From Siphonobacter sp. SORGH_AS_0500 (lineage in GTDB: Bacteria > Bacteroidota > Bacteroidia > Cytophagales > Spirosomataceae), in assembly GCF_002838835.1 (NCBI RefSeq), contig NZ_NHPP01000018.1, forward strand, positions 29,860-93,859: a stretch of 64,000 nucleotides of DNA, in the 5' to 3' direction. A program made the position numbers and the translations under genes. Shown in pieces: positions 53,154 to 60,956 of the stretch (the stretch's first letter is position 1; each line of letters opens with the position of its first letter). A model generated the notes under the pieces. The model was not told where the DNA came from, ran no database searches, and saw only the letters and a program-made list of their open reading frames with translations.

Positions 53154-53852
53154 TTATTTATTTAAACGGTACGAAAGACCAAAAACCAGCACTGGATAGT
53201 ACTTCAGAGGCTGTAGGTTTTTTTCAATGACAGGACCCTGATCTTCAGAAGGCTGGAGCATTTTAGTAGCAACCAGCGAAATCATGGGTGATTGTTGATA
53301 AAAGAAGCCTATATCAGCATTGAACTTCAGGCGTTTTCTTAAAAAGGGTTGCCCGAATCCGAAGCCTATGTAAGGAGCAACTTTGCTGAATTCAGCTTTA
53401 CCGGACAGAGAGCCAACTTCCTCTACTGTAAATGATAAGTCTTTAAATTTGACATCTCTGGTGGGAGCACCATCGAAGTTTACTTGATTTAAGTTTACCA
53501 TTAATCCCCCGGTAAGGCGTAACCCCACTCGTTTAAATGGATAGTAGTCAAGTAATGCGTTGATCGTATTTAATTTGATTTTACCATTCAATCCAATCTG
53601 GATGTCATCCGTAGCAGAACCTGATACAAAACGAGCATTATAATTGAATGCACTTATCCCCAGACGTGCATCAAAGCGTCGATTGATGGATCGATAAATA
53701 TCCAATCCCACACCGCTAGTTCCTACCTTTAAGCCCACAGCGAAGCCATTGGTATATTTAGGCAAAGGACGTTCGGGCTCCGGTTGGTCTACGGTCTGCC
53801 CCCAGCTTTGAAATGCTATGATTATCATAACAGGAAATAAAATTTTTCTCAT
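53154..53852 (-). CDS. Outer-membrane beta-barrel protein (hypothetical)
   Basis: This 232-residue protein starts at ATG 53852 with a signal peptide (MRKILFPVMIIIAFQSWGQ) and has about eight amphipathic strands, such as FAVGLKVGTSGVGLDIYRSI, VGLRLTGGLMVNLNQVNF and VAPYIGFGFGQPFL, ending in VFGLSYRLNK. It looks like a small OmpW/OprF-like barrel. It is the first gene of an operon with a large surface lipoprotein and could be its outer-membrane partner. The upstream region is an unusually AT-rich 0.9-kb stretch. Confidence 0.72.
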   Translation of the reverse strand: MRKILFPVMIIIAFQSWGQTVDQPEPERPLPKYTNGFAVGLKVGTSGVGLDIYRSINRRFDARLGISAFNYNARFVSGSATDDIQIGLNGKIKLNTINALLDYYPFKRVGLRLTGGLMVNLNQVNFDGAPTRDVKFKDLSFTVEEVGSLSGKAEFSKVAPYIGFGFGQPFLRKRLKFNADIGFFYQQSPMISLVATKMLQPSEDQGPVIEKNLQPLKYYPVLVFGLSYRLNK

Positions 53853-54787
53853 GGACAATGATTAGGTTTAATGGGGTGATAATTGGGAATAAATTAAAAT
53901 AAACGCTGGCGGTTAAATCATATAGTGGGTTTTGATTTGATTTTTATTAAACTAATGATAGATGAAAATATATAATTACGTGAGTAATGGCGAGGGTTTT
54001 ATGTATGCTTATTAATTTATTTGACTTGTTAAATAAGTAGGTTTTTATTAAATGTTATCTGTATTTGGTAATTAAAAAAACATTATTAGTATGACAAATG
54101 TGTTACTGTATCTGCGTAGATACGTTAACTGACATCGTTTTATATGAATGATAATTAGCTTTCGAAATATTAGGTTTTATGCTATACTGCTGCTGGAATT
54201 AATAGTGATTTTATACTAAATGAATTGTAGTATAATGTTCTGTTATTGAGTTGTTTATGATGCAAGGTATAGGTCTCGTATAAATATATAAATACCCATA
54301 AATGGGGGTTGATTTTTATTTAAATATTTATATATAAGTAAAAAGATATCATTGGTTAATATTTAATATTTTGAATTTTGTTATATATAATATTTAATAG
54401 CATTTTTATATAAATCATATGTTTACATATTATTTATTATTTGAGAATTGTACAGATAATAATTCTGTTTTTTTAAACTAAATTATTTACTGATAATTTG
54501 TTCTTGATTTTTGATTATATATGTCGTGTATAAGTCGATATTATCTATGATTTGTACTGTTATCGATCTATAATATTATTTCAATAAAGTAAAATAGTAT
54601 AATGGAAATGTATGGTTTTCAAGTAGTAAAAAATCGATTAATAACCTTTTAAAAGAGTAGGGATGGATATGAAAAGCTAAAGTAGAAGGTAAATCAGAAA
54701 GGTATTTTAAAGCCTAATTTCAAAAAGTTCATTAGTGAGAGAGACTAATGCTGAGAGACGCATTTTGTTGAGGCAAGAAGGTTCTAA
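53853..54787. other. Very AT-rich desert without genes
   Basis: About 930 bp with runs such as ATTTAAATATTTATATATAA and no reading frame of useful length. Composition is far more AT-rich than any gene here. I see no clear repeats or promoter consensus; part may be the regulatory region of the 53154-53852 operon. Confidence 0.7.
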
Positions 54788-54827
54788 TGAAAAAAACGTC
54801 CCGAAAGTAAGATGCTTTCGGGACGTT
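54788..54827 (-). terminator. Terminator of the choice-of-anchor-I gene
   Basis: A 13-bp perfect stem, AACGTCCCGAAAG, is followed on the minus strand by a T-run. Confidence 0.9.
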
Positions 54828-54852
54828 AAATAAACCAGAAGGAACAATAAAC

Positions 54853-56361
54853 CTATAATAAATCAGGCTGATAAACCTTAACGGTTCCGTCGCCTTCGCT
54901 GCTTACAACCAGCATGCTACGGCCATTCGGGCTCTTATCTGCTGAAATGAATAAAACACCTTCGGGAGCATCACCCGTGGCAATGAGTTGCAGGAATTTC
55001 GGAGCTGTAGGATTGGTTACGTCGTACACCGCGATGGCATCCGCACGTTCCAGACCAACGAAAGCAATCGTCTTCCCATTTACGATACCTATTGTAACGC
55101 CTTCAGGTTCAACACCTTTATCGTCTGAACGAGAATCGTCGTATTTGCCTGCTTTGATTACTTCTTCTTCCAGAGCTTTACCAATCTCGAAGACCTGCTG
55201 ACCCGTTGAAGCGTTGAAAATACTGAAACCACGCCCCCCAAAGCCGTACAGTTCTTCGTACAGACCTGCACTGTTTTTTCCCGCAGTCGTCGTAACATTC
55301 AAACGGCCCAGGTTTTCATTCTTCTGTAATTCAGTCGCATTCGGGAATTTTGATGGATCAAGTTTCAGCGTGCTGACGCGAGCTTCTTCCTTGAAAGCCG
55401 TGTAATCGCGAGCGTCGCCTTCATTGGCAGTAATCAGGTAACCCGTTCCACCGATTTTGAAGTAAGAAATGGCATCGGGCATGTAATAAGATTTTACCGG
55501 CCAGGTTTTTAGCTCGATTTTTCCATCTGCATTGGACGCATCAATGGCGTTCATCGCTACGCTATAATCCTTCGTCCCTAGGGGATTGATTTTTAGAATT
55601 GTACCCGAAATCAGATCAACCTCAGCAATAGCATTGTTTTCCTGAAGCGTAACCCAGGCCTTTTTAGAATCTTCTGAAATGGCTACGTATTCAGGCTCAA
55701 TATCTTTAGAAAAATCGCCCGCATTGGGGCCAAATGTACGGAAGCCACCAGCCACTAACTGTGACTGAAGGCTGGCGAAAGCTGTGAAGTTAACGGTCTT
55801 TACGCTGTAATTATTCGTAACGTCAATGATCGAAACAGAACCTTCAGGATCGTTCGTGTAAGCTGCGTTTGGTTCTCCTTCGTTAGCCGTAACGATGTAT
55901 TTCCCATCGGGGCTGAAGGTTACCATGTCGGGTAGGGCACCTACCGTAATTTGTTTGAGTTCAGTCAGCGTGTTGGTATTGATAACAATCACCTTACCAT
56001 TGGCCTGCTTGTTGGTTGCTTCCAGAGCAACGGCCAGTTTACCATCCGAAATGGCTACGCTATTGGCTACGCCGCCCAGAGTAGAAATATCGATAGATTG
56101 AATTTTCTTAGCGGGGAAGGAAGAGAAGTCGAGAACGTCTACAAGAGCTTTGGAAGCGTTGTTAACTGTAAACAAACGCTTCGTAGCGGGATCATAAGCC
56201 GAAATCTCAGCGGCGGCCTCACCACCTAGGGTTGTGGTAGAAACCTCACGAAAGGCGGCGGCGTTTTCGGAAAGAACGGGCTGAGGGTTGTGGTCTTTAA
56301 TACAGGCGTTTAAAGCCATAGCAAGGACGCCTAAAGCCAGCGTCCATTTGTTCCGTATCAT
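54853..56361 (-). CDS. Choice-of-anchor I family lipoprotein, beta-propeller
   Basis: This 502-residue protein has a lipoprotein signal (lipobox LNAC, cysteine near residue 20) and seven-bladed-propeller repeats with NVASGK-like strands: LFTVNNASKALVDVLDF, KVIVINTNTLTELKQI, PDMVTFSPDGKYIVTANEGE and YFKIGGTGYLITANEGDARD. The double ANEGE/ANEGD motif and the end PEGVLFISADKSPNGRSMLV mark the choice-of-anchor I family, often found beside or fused to alkaline phosphatases. Here no phosphatase domain or neighbour is present. It is probably exposed on the outer membrane. Function unknown. Confidence 0.85.
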   Translation of the reverse strand: MIRNKWTLALGVLAMALNACIKDHNPQPVLSENAAAFREVSTTTLGGEAAAEISAYDPATKRLFTVNNASKALVDVLDFSSFPAKKIQSIDISTLGGVANSVAISDGKLAVALEATNKQANGKVIVINTNTLTELKQITVGALPDMVTFSPDGKYIVTANEGEPNAAYTNDPEGSVSIIDVTNNYSVKTVNFTAFASLQSQLVAGGFRTFGPNAGDFSKDIEPEYVAISEDSKKAWVTLQENNAIAEVDLISGTILKINPLGTKDYSVAMNAIDASNADGKIELKTWPVKSYYMPDAISYFKIGGTGYLITANEGDARDYTAFKEEARVSTLKLDPSKFPNATELQKNENLGRLNVTTTAGKNSAGLYEELYGFGGRGFSIFNASTGQQVFEIGKALEEEVIKAGKYDDSRSDDKGVEPEGVTIGIVNGKTIAFVGLERADAIAVYDVTNPTAPKFLQLIATGDAPEGVLFISADKSPNGRSMLVVSSEGDGTVKVYQPDLL

Positions 56362-56385
56362 ATTCGTTTATAGTTAAGAATTAAA

Positions 56386-56393
56386 CAAAAATA
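56386..56393 (-). promoter_or_regulatory. -7 element (TATTTTTG on minus strand) for the propeller gene
   Basis: CAAAAATA on the plus strand reads TATTTTTG, 25 bp before the ATG at 56361. It places the transcript start downstream of the (GTTTGGA) array. Confidence 0.5.
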
Positions 56394-56480
56394 GATGACG
56401 GAACTCTGCTTATTCGGGCTGTGAATAAGGGTAATAATTATTTAATAAATAGCCTCTTTTCGTAATAAATGGGTAATAGA

Positions 56481-56579
56481 GTTTGGAGCGGCCGCCGCTG
56501 CGGTTTGGAGTTTGGAGTTTGGAGTTTGGAGTTTGGAGTTTGGAGTTTGGAGTTTGGAGTTTGGAGTTTGGAGTTTGGA
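56481..56579 (-). repeat. Tandem heptamer GTTTGGA with a GCGGCCGC-containing insert
   Basis: One GTTTGGA (56481-56487), then a 15-bp GC-rich insert beginning with the NotI-type octamer GCGGCCGC (56488-56495), then eleven exact GTTTGGA copies (56503-56579). On the minus strand the unit is TCCAAAC, so AAC precedes the propeller gene, but at about 120 bp, farther than at other loci. Confidence 0.92.
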
Positions 56580-56639
56580 AAGGGAGAAACCCATAAAGGT
56601 AGGCAAGACTTTTTGAAATGGGAGGCATAACCCCGAAGT

Positions 56640-56880
56640 GGTTGAATATGGATAGCCCCGGTCTGGATGGACCCAGGCTGGATAGCCCCGGATGATAATC
56701 CGGGTGTTAACCGAGGAGTCCTGTGTTTCCTATGATCCGCAGGTAGGAATTTGAAAAAGGGAAGAACTCTGTAAAATGGAGAAGACGTTTTGAAATGGAA
56801 GTAACAACTTCATCTCCCTGCCGTGGCTGGTGTCCTCACCAGCCGTTACTAAAAGCCTATCGTTTGGTGAGGAAACCAAC
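56640..56880. repeat. Cluster of mixed intergenic repeat units
   Basis: Two GATAGCCCCGG copies (56653, 56682) with a CCGGAT-gata-ATCCGG hairpin, then GGCTGGTG/CACCAGCC (56825-56832 with 56837-56844), whose relative GTGGCTGGTGT/ACACCAGCCAC is at 57699. No gene is present. The spacer 56362-56968 is largely composed of dispersed repeats. Confidence 0.65.
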
Positions 56881-56919
56881 CACGGTGGATGAAAAGTCTT
56901 GATTTTAAAATATCCTCAA

Positions 56920-56970
56920 AACCGCCTCTTTCCCAGACGCGATAAAGTCGCGTCTGGGAAAGAGGCGGTT
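56920..56970 (-). terminator. Perfect 23-bp hairpin at the stop of the thioesterase gene
   Basis: 56920-56942 is the exact complement of 56948-56970 with a 5-nt loop, and it overlaps the thioesterase stop codon by two bases. The stem contains the CAGACGCGA word of the palindrome family at 6369. No T-run follows, so a role other than termination is possible. Confidence 0.7.
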
Positions 56971-57492
56971 AATACCGTCCCTCGGCTAAGGCAGTTTTGA
57001 TCTGTTTGATCCGTTCGTTGAAGGAAACGTTAGGATAGTCCACACCTTCTACGGTGGCTATTTTCAAAAAATGGGCAATGTCCTCCTGATGCGTCATGCG
57101 TTTGCCATTCAGAACAGAAACGTATTTCATCGTGGACCATAATACATTTTTCAATTCCGTCTTATTCTCATTCGTCATCACGTATTCCGTTACCATCGTA
57201 TCATCATCGTAATAAATGATACTGGCAATGATGGTCACCCATTCACTGACGCGAGCGGGACGGACGTAACCAATCTGATGGTTGTACACTACCCAGGCAG
57301 ATTGATACTTGCGGAAAGGGTAATCTATCGTGAAACCGTAAATCGAAAAAAGCTGGTCTTCGCGGGCGTGAAGTAATAATCCAGATACTTGGCATTATTC
57401 AGATGCTGCATTGGGTCGCAATCCTGAAAACGAATAAGGGAATGGGATTCAGTTTTTTTAGGGTAATTACGGTCGGGGTCGAGTTGAAACAT
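56969..57492 (-). CDS. Hotdog-fold acyl-CoA thioesterase (frameshift)
   Basis: Joined across one break this is a 174-residue thioesterase of the 4-hydroxybenzoyl-CoA thioesterase group. The active-site helix opens with RFQDCDPMQHLNNAKYLDYY (about residues 21-40), the D-x-D-x-x-x-H-x-N-N pattern. The upstream frame reaches TPA and then fails; one base back, EDQLFSIYGFTIDYPFRKYQ continues the fold, so a single lost base near 57367 explains it. ATG 57492 starts the fold. It would hydrolyse a fatty or aromatic acyl-CoA. It stands between repeat-rich spacers. Confidence 0.8.
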
Positions 57493-57502
57493 GAGATATT
57501 TT

Positions 57503-57541
57503 GGGTTTTGAGCGGCCGCCGTTGCGGTTTAGCGTTTTGAG
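57503..57541. repeat. Second GCGGCCGC-containing heptad unit
   Basis: GGTTTTGA-GCGGCCGCCGTTGCG-GTTTAGC-GTTTTGAG repeats the design at 56481, again with the octamer GCGGCCGC (57512-57519). Two copies of this rare octamer within 1.03 kb, in the same context, mark a dispersed repeat. Confidence 0.8.
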
Positions 57542-57698
57542 TCAAGGCATATACTTAACTCAAAAGGCCAGCCTTCGGGGAGTTATAGCATACAAACCAA
57601 GCTAGACCCAACTAAGTTATAAACGTCAAAAGAGAATTCACCAGCAATAACTGAAAATTCCCTACCGGGGCATGGATCGTCAAGAACTATAAATAATT

Positions 57699-57722
57699 GT
57701 GGCTGGTGTAGACACCAGCCAC
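57699..57722. repeat. Perfect palindrome GTGGCTGGTGT-AG-ACACCAGCCAC
   Basis: An 11-bp stem with a 2-nt centre lies between the thioesterase start region and the nuoD stop; a related hairpin is at 56825. Confidence 0.85.
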
Positions 57723-57753
57723 GGTAAATGAAGAACAATAATAACACAAAACC

Positions 57754-58968
57754 CTACCGATCTACCTCGCCCATTACCAAATCCAGCGAACCAATGATGG
57801 CTATTAAATCAGCCATTAAAGCTCCGCGACTGATTTCTGAAATAACCGAAAGATTATGATACGAAGGCCCGCGTGACTTCATACGAATGGGAACGTCCGA
57901 TTTTCCGTCCGTACGAATATAGAAACCTAGTTCACCTTTGGCTCCTTCGCCGCGAGCGTAGAAATCCATAGCTTTCGGACGAATCTTCTTTGGAACAACC
58001 GCTTGAGGATCAAAGTCTTTGGTACGAGTATACTTGCCCGTTAGCTGTTCCAGACATTGGTCAATGATTTTAACGGATTCCCAGCATTCCAGCACCCGAA
58101 CGTAATTCCGATCCCAGCAATCACCGACGGTACCCATTTTTCCCTCACCAATGGGAATATCGAAGTCCAATTCTGGATATACTGAATAGTTATCCACTTT
58201 CCGTAAATCCCAGCGTAAGCCCGAACCGCGAAGAACGGGCCCGGTACAACCGTAATCAATCGCTAACGGCAGAGGCAATACCCCTACCTTAGCCGTACGG
58301 CGAACGAAGATTTCGTTTTCAATTACCAGTTGCTGTAGCTCAATCAGTTTAGGCTTTACGTAGGTAATAAACTCGCGGCAGCGATCTTCAAAACCCACGG
58401 GTAAGTCGTAAAACAAGCCTCCAATCCAAATATAGTTGTAAAGCATGCGGGCACCCGTCGTCCATTCCAGCATTCGCTGAATGTGTTCGCGGTCCCGCAT
58501 GAGCCAGAGAAAAGGCGTATAGGCCCCAATATCCAGAGCATACGTACCGATGGCGACAAAATGCGAAGCCAGACGGTTCATTTCCGCCACCAAAACCCGG
58601 ATGTATTCCACCCGCTTCGGAATATCGTTTTCAATGCCCAGCATTTTTTCGATACCCATCACGTAGACGTGTTCGGAATTCATTGCCGCCAGGTAATCCA
58701 TCCGATCCACAAAGGGAATGGTCTGGTTAAAGGGCAGGTTTTCCGCGTGTTTTTCAAAGCAGCGATGTAGGTAACCCAGGTGAGGAACCACATCGACGAT
58801 CACTTCGCCATCACTGATGACTTCAAGACGCAGTACCCCGTGAGTAGAAGGGTGCTGAGGCCCCAGACTCAAAATCATTTCTTCCGATCGCAAATCCTCC
58901 AGTTTGTACTTGTTGGGATCAGAGCGAAGGTGATTGTCTGGTTTGTATTCGTATTGGATAGATGACAT
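57754..58968 (-). CDS. nuoD: NADH-quinone oxidoreductase subunit D, standing alone
   Basis: This 404-residue protein is the 49-kDa-type subunit of respiratory complex I, which helps form the quinone site at the junction of the peripheral and membrane arms. Conserved segments are SLGPQHPSTHGVLRLEV (about 34-50), the HPSTHGVLR motif, PHLGYLHRCFEKHAE, RMDYLAAMNSEHVY, YTPFLWLMRDREHIQ and RSPSYHNL-like KSRGPSYHNLSVI near the end. ATG 58968 (MSSIQYEYKP) is used. Subunits of complex I are normally co-transcribed, but none of the neighbours (PlsC, thioesterase) is a nuo gene. Either the operon is split in this genome or this is a second copy. Confidence 0.93.
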   Translation of the reverse strand: MSSIQYEYKPDNHLRSDPNKYKLEDLRSEEMILSLGPQHPSTHGVLRLEVISDGEVIVDVVPHLGYLHRCFEKHAENLPFNQTIPFVDRMDYLAAMNSEHVYVMGIEKMLGIENDIPKRVEYIRVLVAEMNRLASHFVAIGTYALDIGAYTPFLWLMRDREHIQRMLEWTTGARMLYNYIWIGGLFYDLPVGFEDRCREFITYVKPKLIELQQLVIENEIFVRRTAKVGVLPLPLAIDYGCTGPVLRGSGLRWDLRKVDNYSVYPELDFDIPIGEGKMGTVGDCWDRNYVRVLECWESVKIIDQCLEQLTGKYTRTKDFDPQAVVPKKIRPKAMDFYARGEGAKGELGFYIRTDGKSDVPIRMKSRGPSYHNLSVISEISRGALMADLIAIIGSLDLVMGEVDR

Positions 58969-58994
58969 AACGGGAAGGTCAATACAGGATTCTT

Positions 58995-59002
58995 CAAAAT
59001 TA
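58995..59002 (-). promoter_or_regulatory. -7 element (TAATTTTG on minus strand) for nuoD
   Basis: CAAAATTA on the plus strand reads TAATTTTG on the coding strand, 27 bp before the ATG; the leader would be about 20 nt. Confidence 0.55.
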
Positions 59003-59059
59003 GAAGGAAAGCCCGGAATCATGCCGAAAAAATCCCAGAAAGCAGTAACGTTTTATTGG

Positions 59060-59160
59060 GTTTGATTTAGTTAGAAAAGGGTTCAACGTTCGTTGAATTC
59101 TTTTTCTACTTTCAAACGCCTCAAACAAAATCAAACTTCAAACCCTTCTAACCACCTCAA
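59060..59160 (-). repeat. Degenerate GTTTGA-type inverted repeats after the plsC stop
   Basis: AACCCTTCTAAC pairs with GTTAGAAAAGGGTT (two extra bases), and CAAAC words recur about every 7-12 bases. On the coding strand GTT-rich DNA follows the plsC stop, as in the heptad family, but the period is irregular. Confidence 0.55.
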
Positions 59161-59168
59161 ACGTTACT

Positions 59169-59999
59169 CTAATGACCCCATGACGACGCCTTTTCGGCCT
59201 GTTTTTTCACGTACCACTGTTTACCTTCGGGATAGTCCTGTTCCAGAAATTCCTCTACCTTACTGACAATTTCTTCCACACTTAGGTTCGAATCAAAACG
59301 AATAGGTTCTTTAAAAGTAACCGAAAGCTGAGTGCCCCGTTTTTTGAGCAATAATCCCTTTTTATCGAACGCCCGGCGGAAACCATTAATCACCACCGGA
59401 ACCACGATGGGATTGTGATCTTTAATCAAATGACCCGTACCTTTTCGGATTGGGGCGTAAGGGCTGGTGGTACCCTGGGGAAAGCTAATAACCCAGCCAT
59501 CCGAAAGAGCTAAGCCGATTTTGTCAGTGGCCGAATGATCTACCTCTCGTTTGACATCCTGTCCTTTGGCCCGCCAGGAACGGTTAATGGTAATAGCCCC
59601 GGCCTGAGCAAAGATCTTTGGGATCAGGCCGCTGTCTTTCATCGTTTCTGATGCCGCCACGTAATACATCCGGGCCCGTGGAGCGAGTAGGTAAATGGGG
59701 AGGCCAATCCAGTTCCGAAAGCCCCACTTTACACTACAAAAGATGTGATAGAGGCAGGTTGCATCGGCAAAGTAGGTTTGATGGTTGGACAAAAACAGAA
59801 CGCCGTTTTCGGGTAATTTTTCGAGGTATTCTGTTCCTTGAATTTTGGTTTTATTTACCCACATCAGCCGACTCCAGGTTAGGGAACCCAGGCTGGCGAT
59901 GAGCAGACGTTTGGTGAAAAAGAGGTTTCCGAAAGGATCACGTTCGAAAAATCCGAACACGTCGACCATCTTCAGAAATTTCCGAATAATAGATTTCAT
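59169..59999 (-). CDS. 1-acyl-sn-glycerol-3-phosphate acyltransferase (PlsC-like)
   Basis: This 276-residue enzyme has the PlsC catalytic block SNHQTYFADATCLYH (about residues 72-86) and the phosphate-binding block ISFPQGTTSPYA (about 168-179), followed by VPVVINGFRRAF. The usual motifs are HxxxxD and FPEGTxS; here the gap between His and Asp is five residues and Glu is replaced by Gln. Such changes occur in lysophospholipid acyltransferase-like proteins of Bacteroidota, so transfer of an acyl chain to a lysophospholipid or ornithine lipid precursor is likely, but the exact acceptor is open. Membrane-associated, with no clear transmembrane segment. Confidence 0.82.
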   Translation of the reverse strand: MKSIIRKFLKMVDVFGFFERDPFGNLFFTKRLLIASLGSLTWSRLMWVNKTKIQGTEYLEKLPENGVLFLSNHQTYFADATCLYHIFCSVKWGFRNWIGLPIYLLAPRARMYYVAASETMKDSGLIPKIFAQAGAITINRSWRAKGQDVKREVDHSATDKIGLALSDGWVISFPQGTTSPYAPIRKGTGHLIKDHNPIVVPVVINGFRRAFDKKGLLLKKRGTQLSVTFKEPIRFDSNLSVEEIVSKVEEFLEQDYPEGKQWYVKKQAEKASSWGH

Positions 60000-60175
60000 A
60001 GGTTCAGATGACGGAATGGATTAATGTTTTCCGGGCAAAGGTGTACATAAAAACTGTATAAGTCCGTGCCAGTTACTCAGGCAGCGGCGATTTACTTGTC
60101 TGAAAGCAGGCGTCTAAATTAATTTCAGATTGTTTCCAGAATTTGAACCCAATTTTAAGCTTTAATTCCAATCCA

Positions 60176-60852
60176 ATGAAACTATTATTGATCGAAGACG
60201 AGCCCGGACTGTATCAGACGATTTCCAGTTTTTTAATCAACGAAGGTCACGTCTGTGAGCTTGCCACGACCTATGAGGAAGCCGAGGAGAAAATCGGTGT
60301 CTACGCCTATGATTGCGTTTTGATTGATATTATGCTTCCCGGCGGTAGTGGGTTGGACTTACTCAAAGAGCTAAAGAAGTTACACAAAACCACGGGAGCA
60401 TCGTCATTTCGGCTAAAGATTCACTCGATGATAAACTAAAGGGACTGGATTTGGGAGCAGACGATTACTTGCCTAAACCCTTTCATCTATCGGAGTTGAA
60501 TGCTCGTTTGCGTTCGGTGTTACGTCGTTTAAAATTTGAAGGGTCGGATGAAATGCAGGTCGGTAGTTTAACGATTGATACTACTGCCCGAACCGTTTTT
60601 TATGAGGGAAAAGAAGTGATTCTCAATCGTAAGGAATTCGATCTATTACTCTTCTTCGTGACGAACCAGAACCGGGTTATTAAAAAATCAGCACTAGCCG
60701 AACACGTTTGGGGCGATAACATCGACCAGGCCGATTCGTATGATTTTATTTATTCACAAATCAAAAATCTGCGTAAGCGTTTTAGTCAGATGGGTTATGA
60801 GTTAAATATTCAGACGGTATATGGGATTGGTTATAAATTTTCGCCCCAGTAA
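60176..60852 (+). CDS. OmpR-family response regulator (frameshift)
   Basis: Joined across one break this is a 225-residue regulator: receiver domain with LLLIEDEPGLYQTI, phospho-acceptor in DCVLIDIMLPGGSG, then, after the break, IVISAKDSLDDKLKGLDLGA and YLPKPFHLSELNAR with the conserved Lys; then a winged-helix domain (VEGKEVILNRKEFDLLLFFV-like, YDFIYSQIKNLRKRF). The frame changes at about 60395-60401, one base lost in CGGGAGCATCG. ATG 60176 starts the receiver. The kinase encoded 104 bp downstream is its likely partner. Confidence 0.88.
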
Positions 60853-60854
60853 AA

Positions 60855-60950
60855 CATAGAGACGCAATGGATCGCGTCTGATCCCCTACGATTACCTGTA
60901 AACGAGTTCCAATAGCTACCCGAACGCAATCAATCGCGTCACTACAGAGA
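60855..60950. repeat. GACGCGAT-family inverted repeats between regulator and kinase
   Basis: GACGCAATGGATCGCGTC (60861-60878) is an imperfect palindrome of the family at 6369, and a second half-pair, CGCAATCAATCGCGTC, lies at about 60925-60940, just before the kinase start. Confidence 0.7.
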
Positions 60951-60956
60951 TTTAAT

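Noticed and set aside
56410..56628. Open frame across the GTTTGGA array encoding a 7-residue peptide repeat
   Set aside because: It is the translation of a simple tandem repeat in a spacer; no start context or family support.
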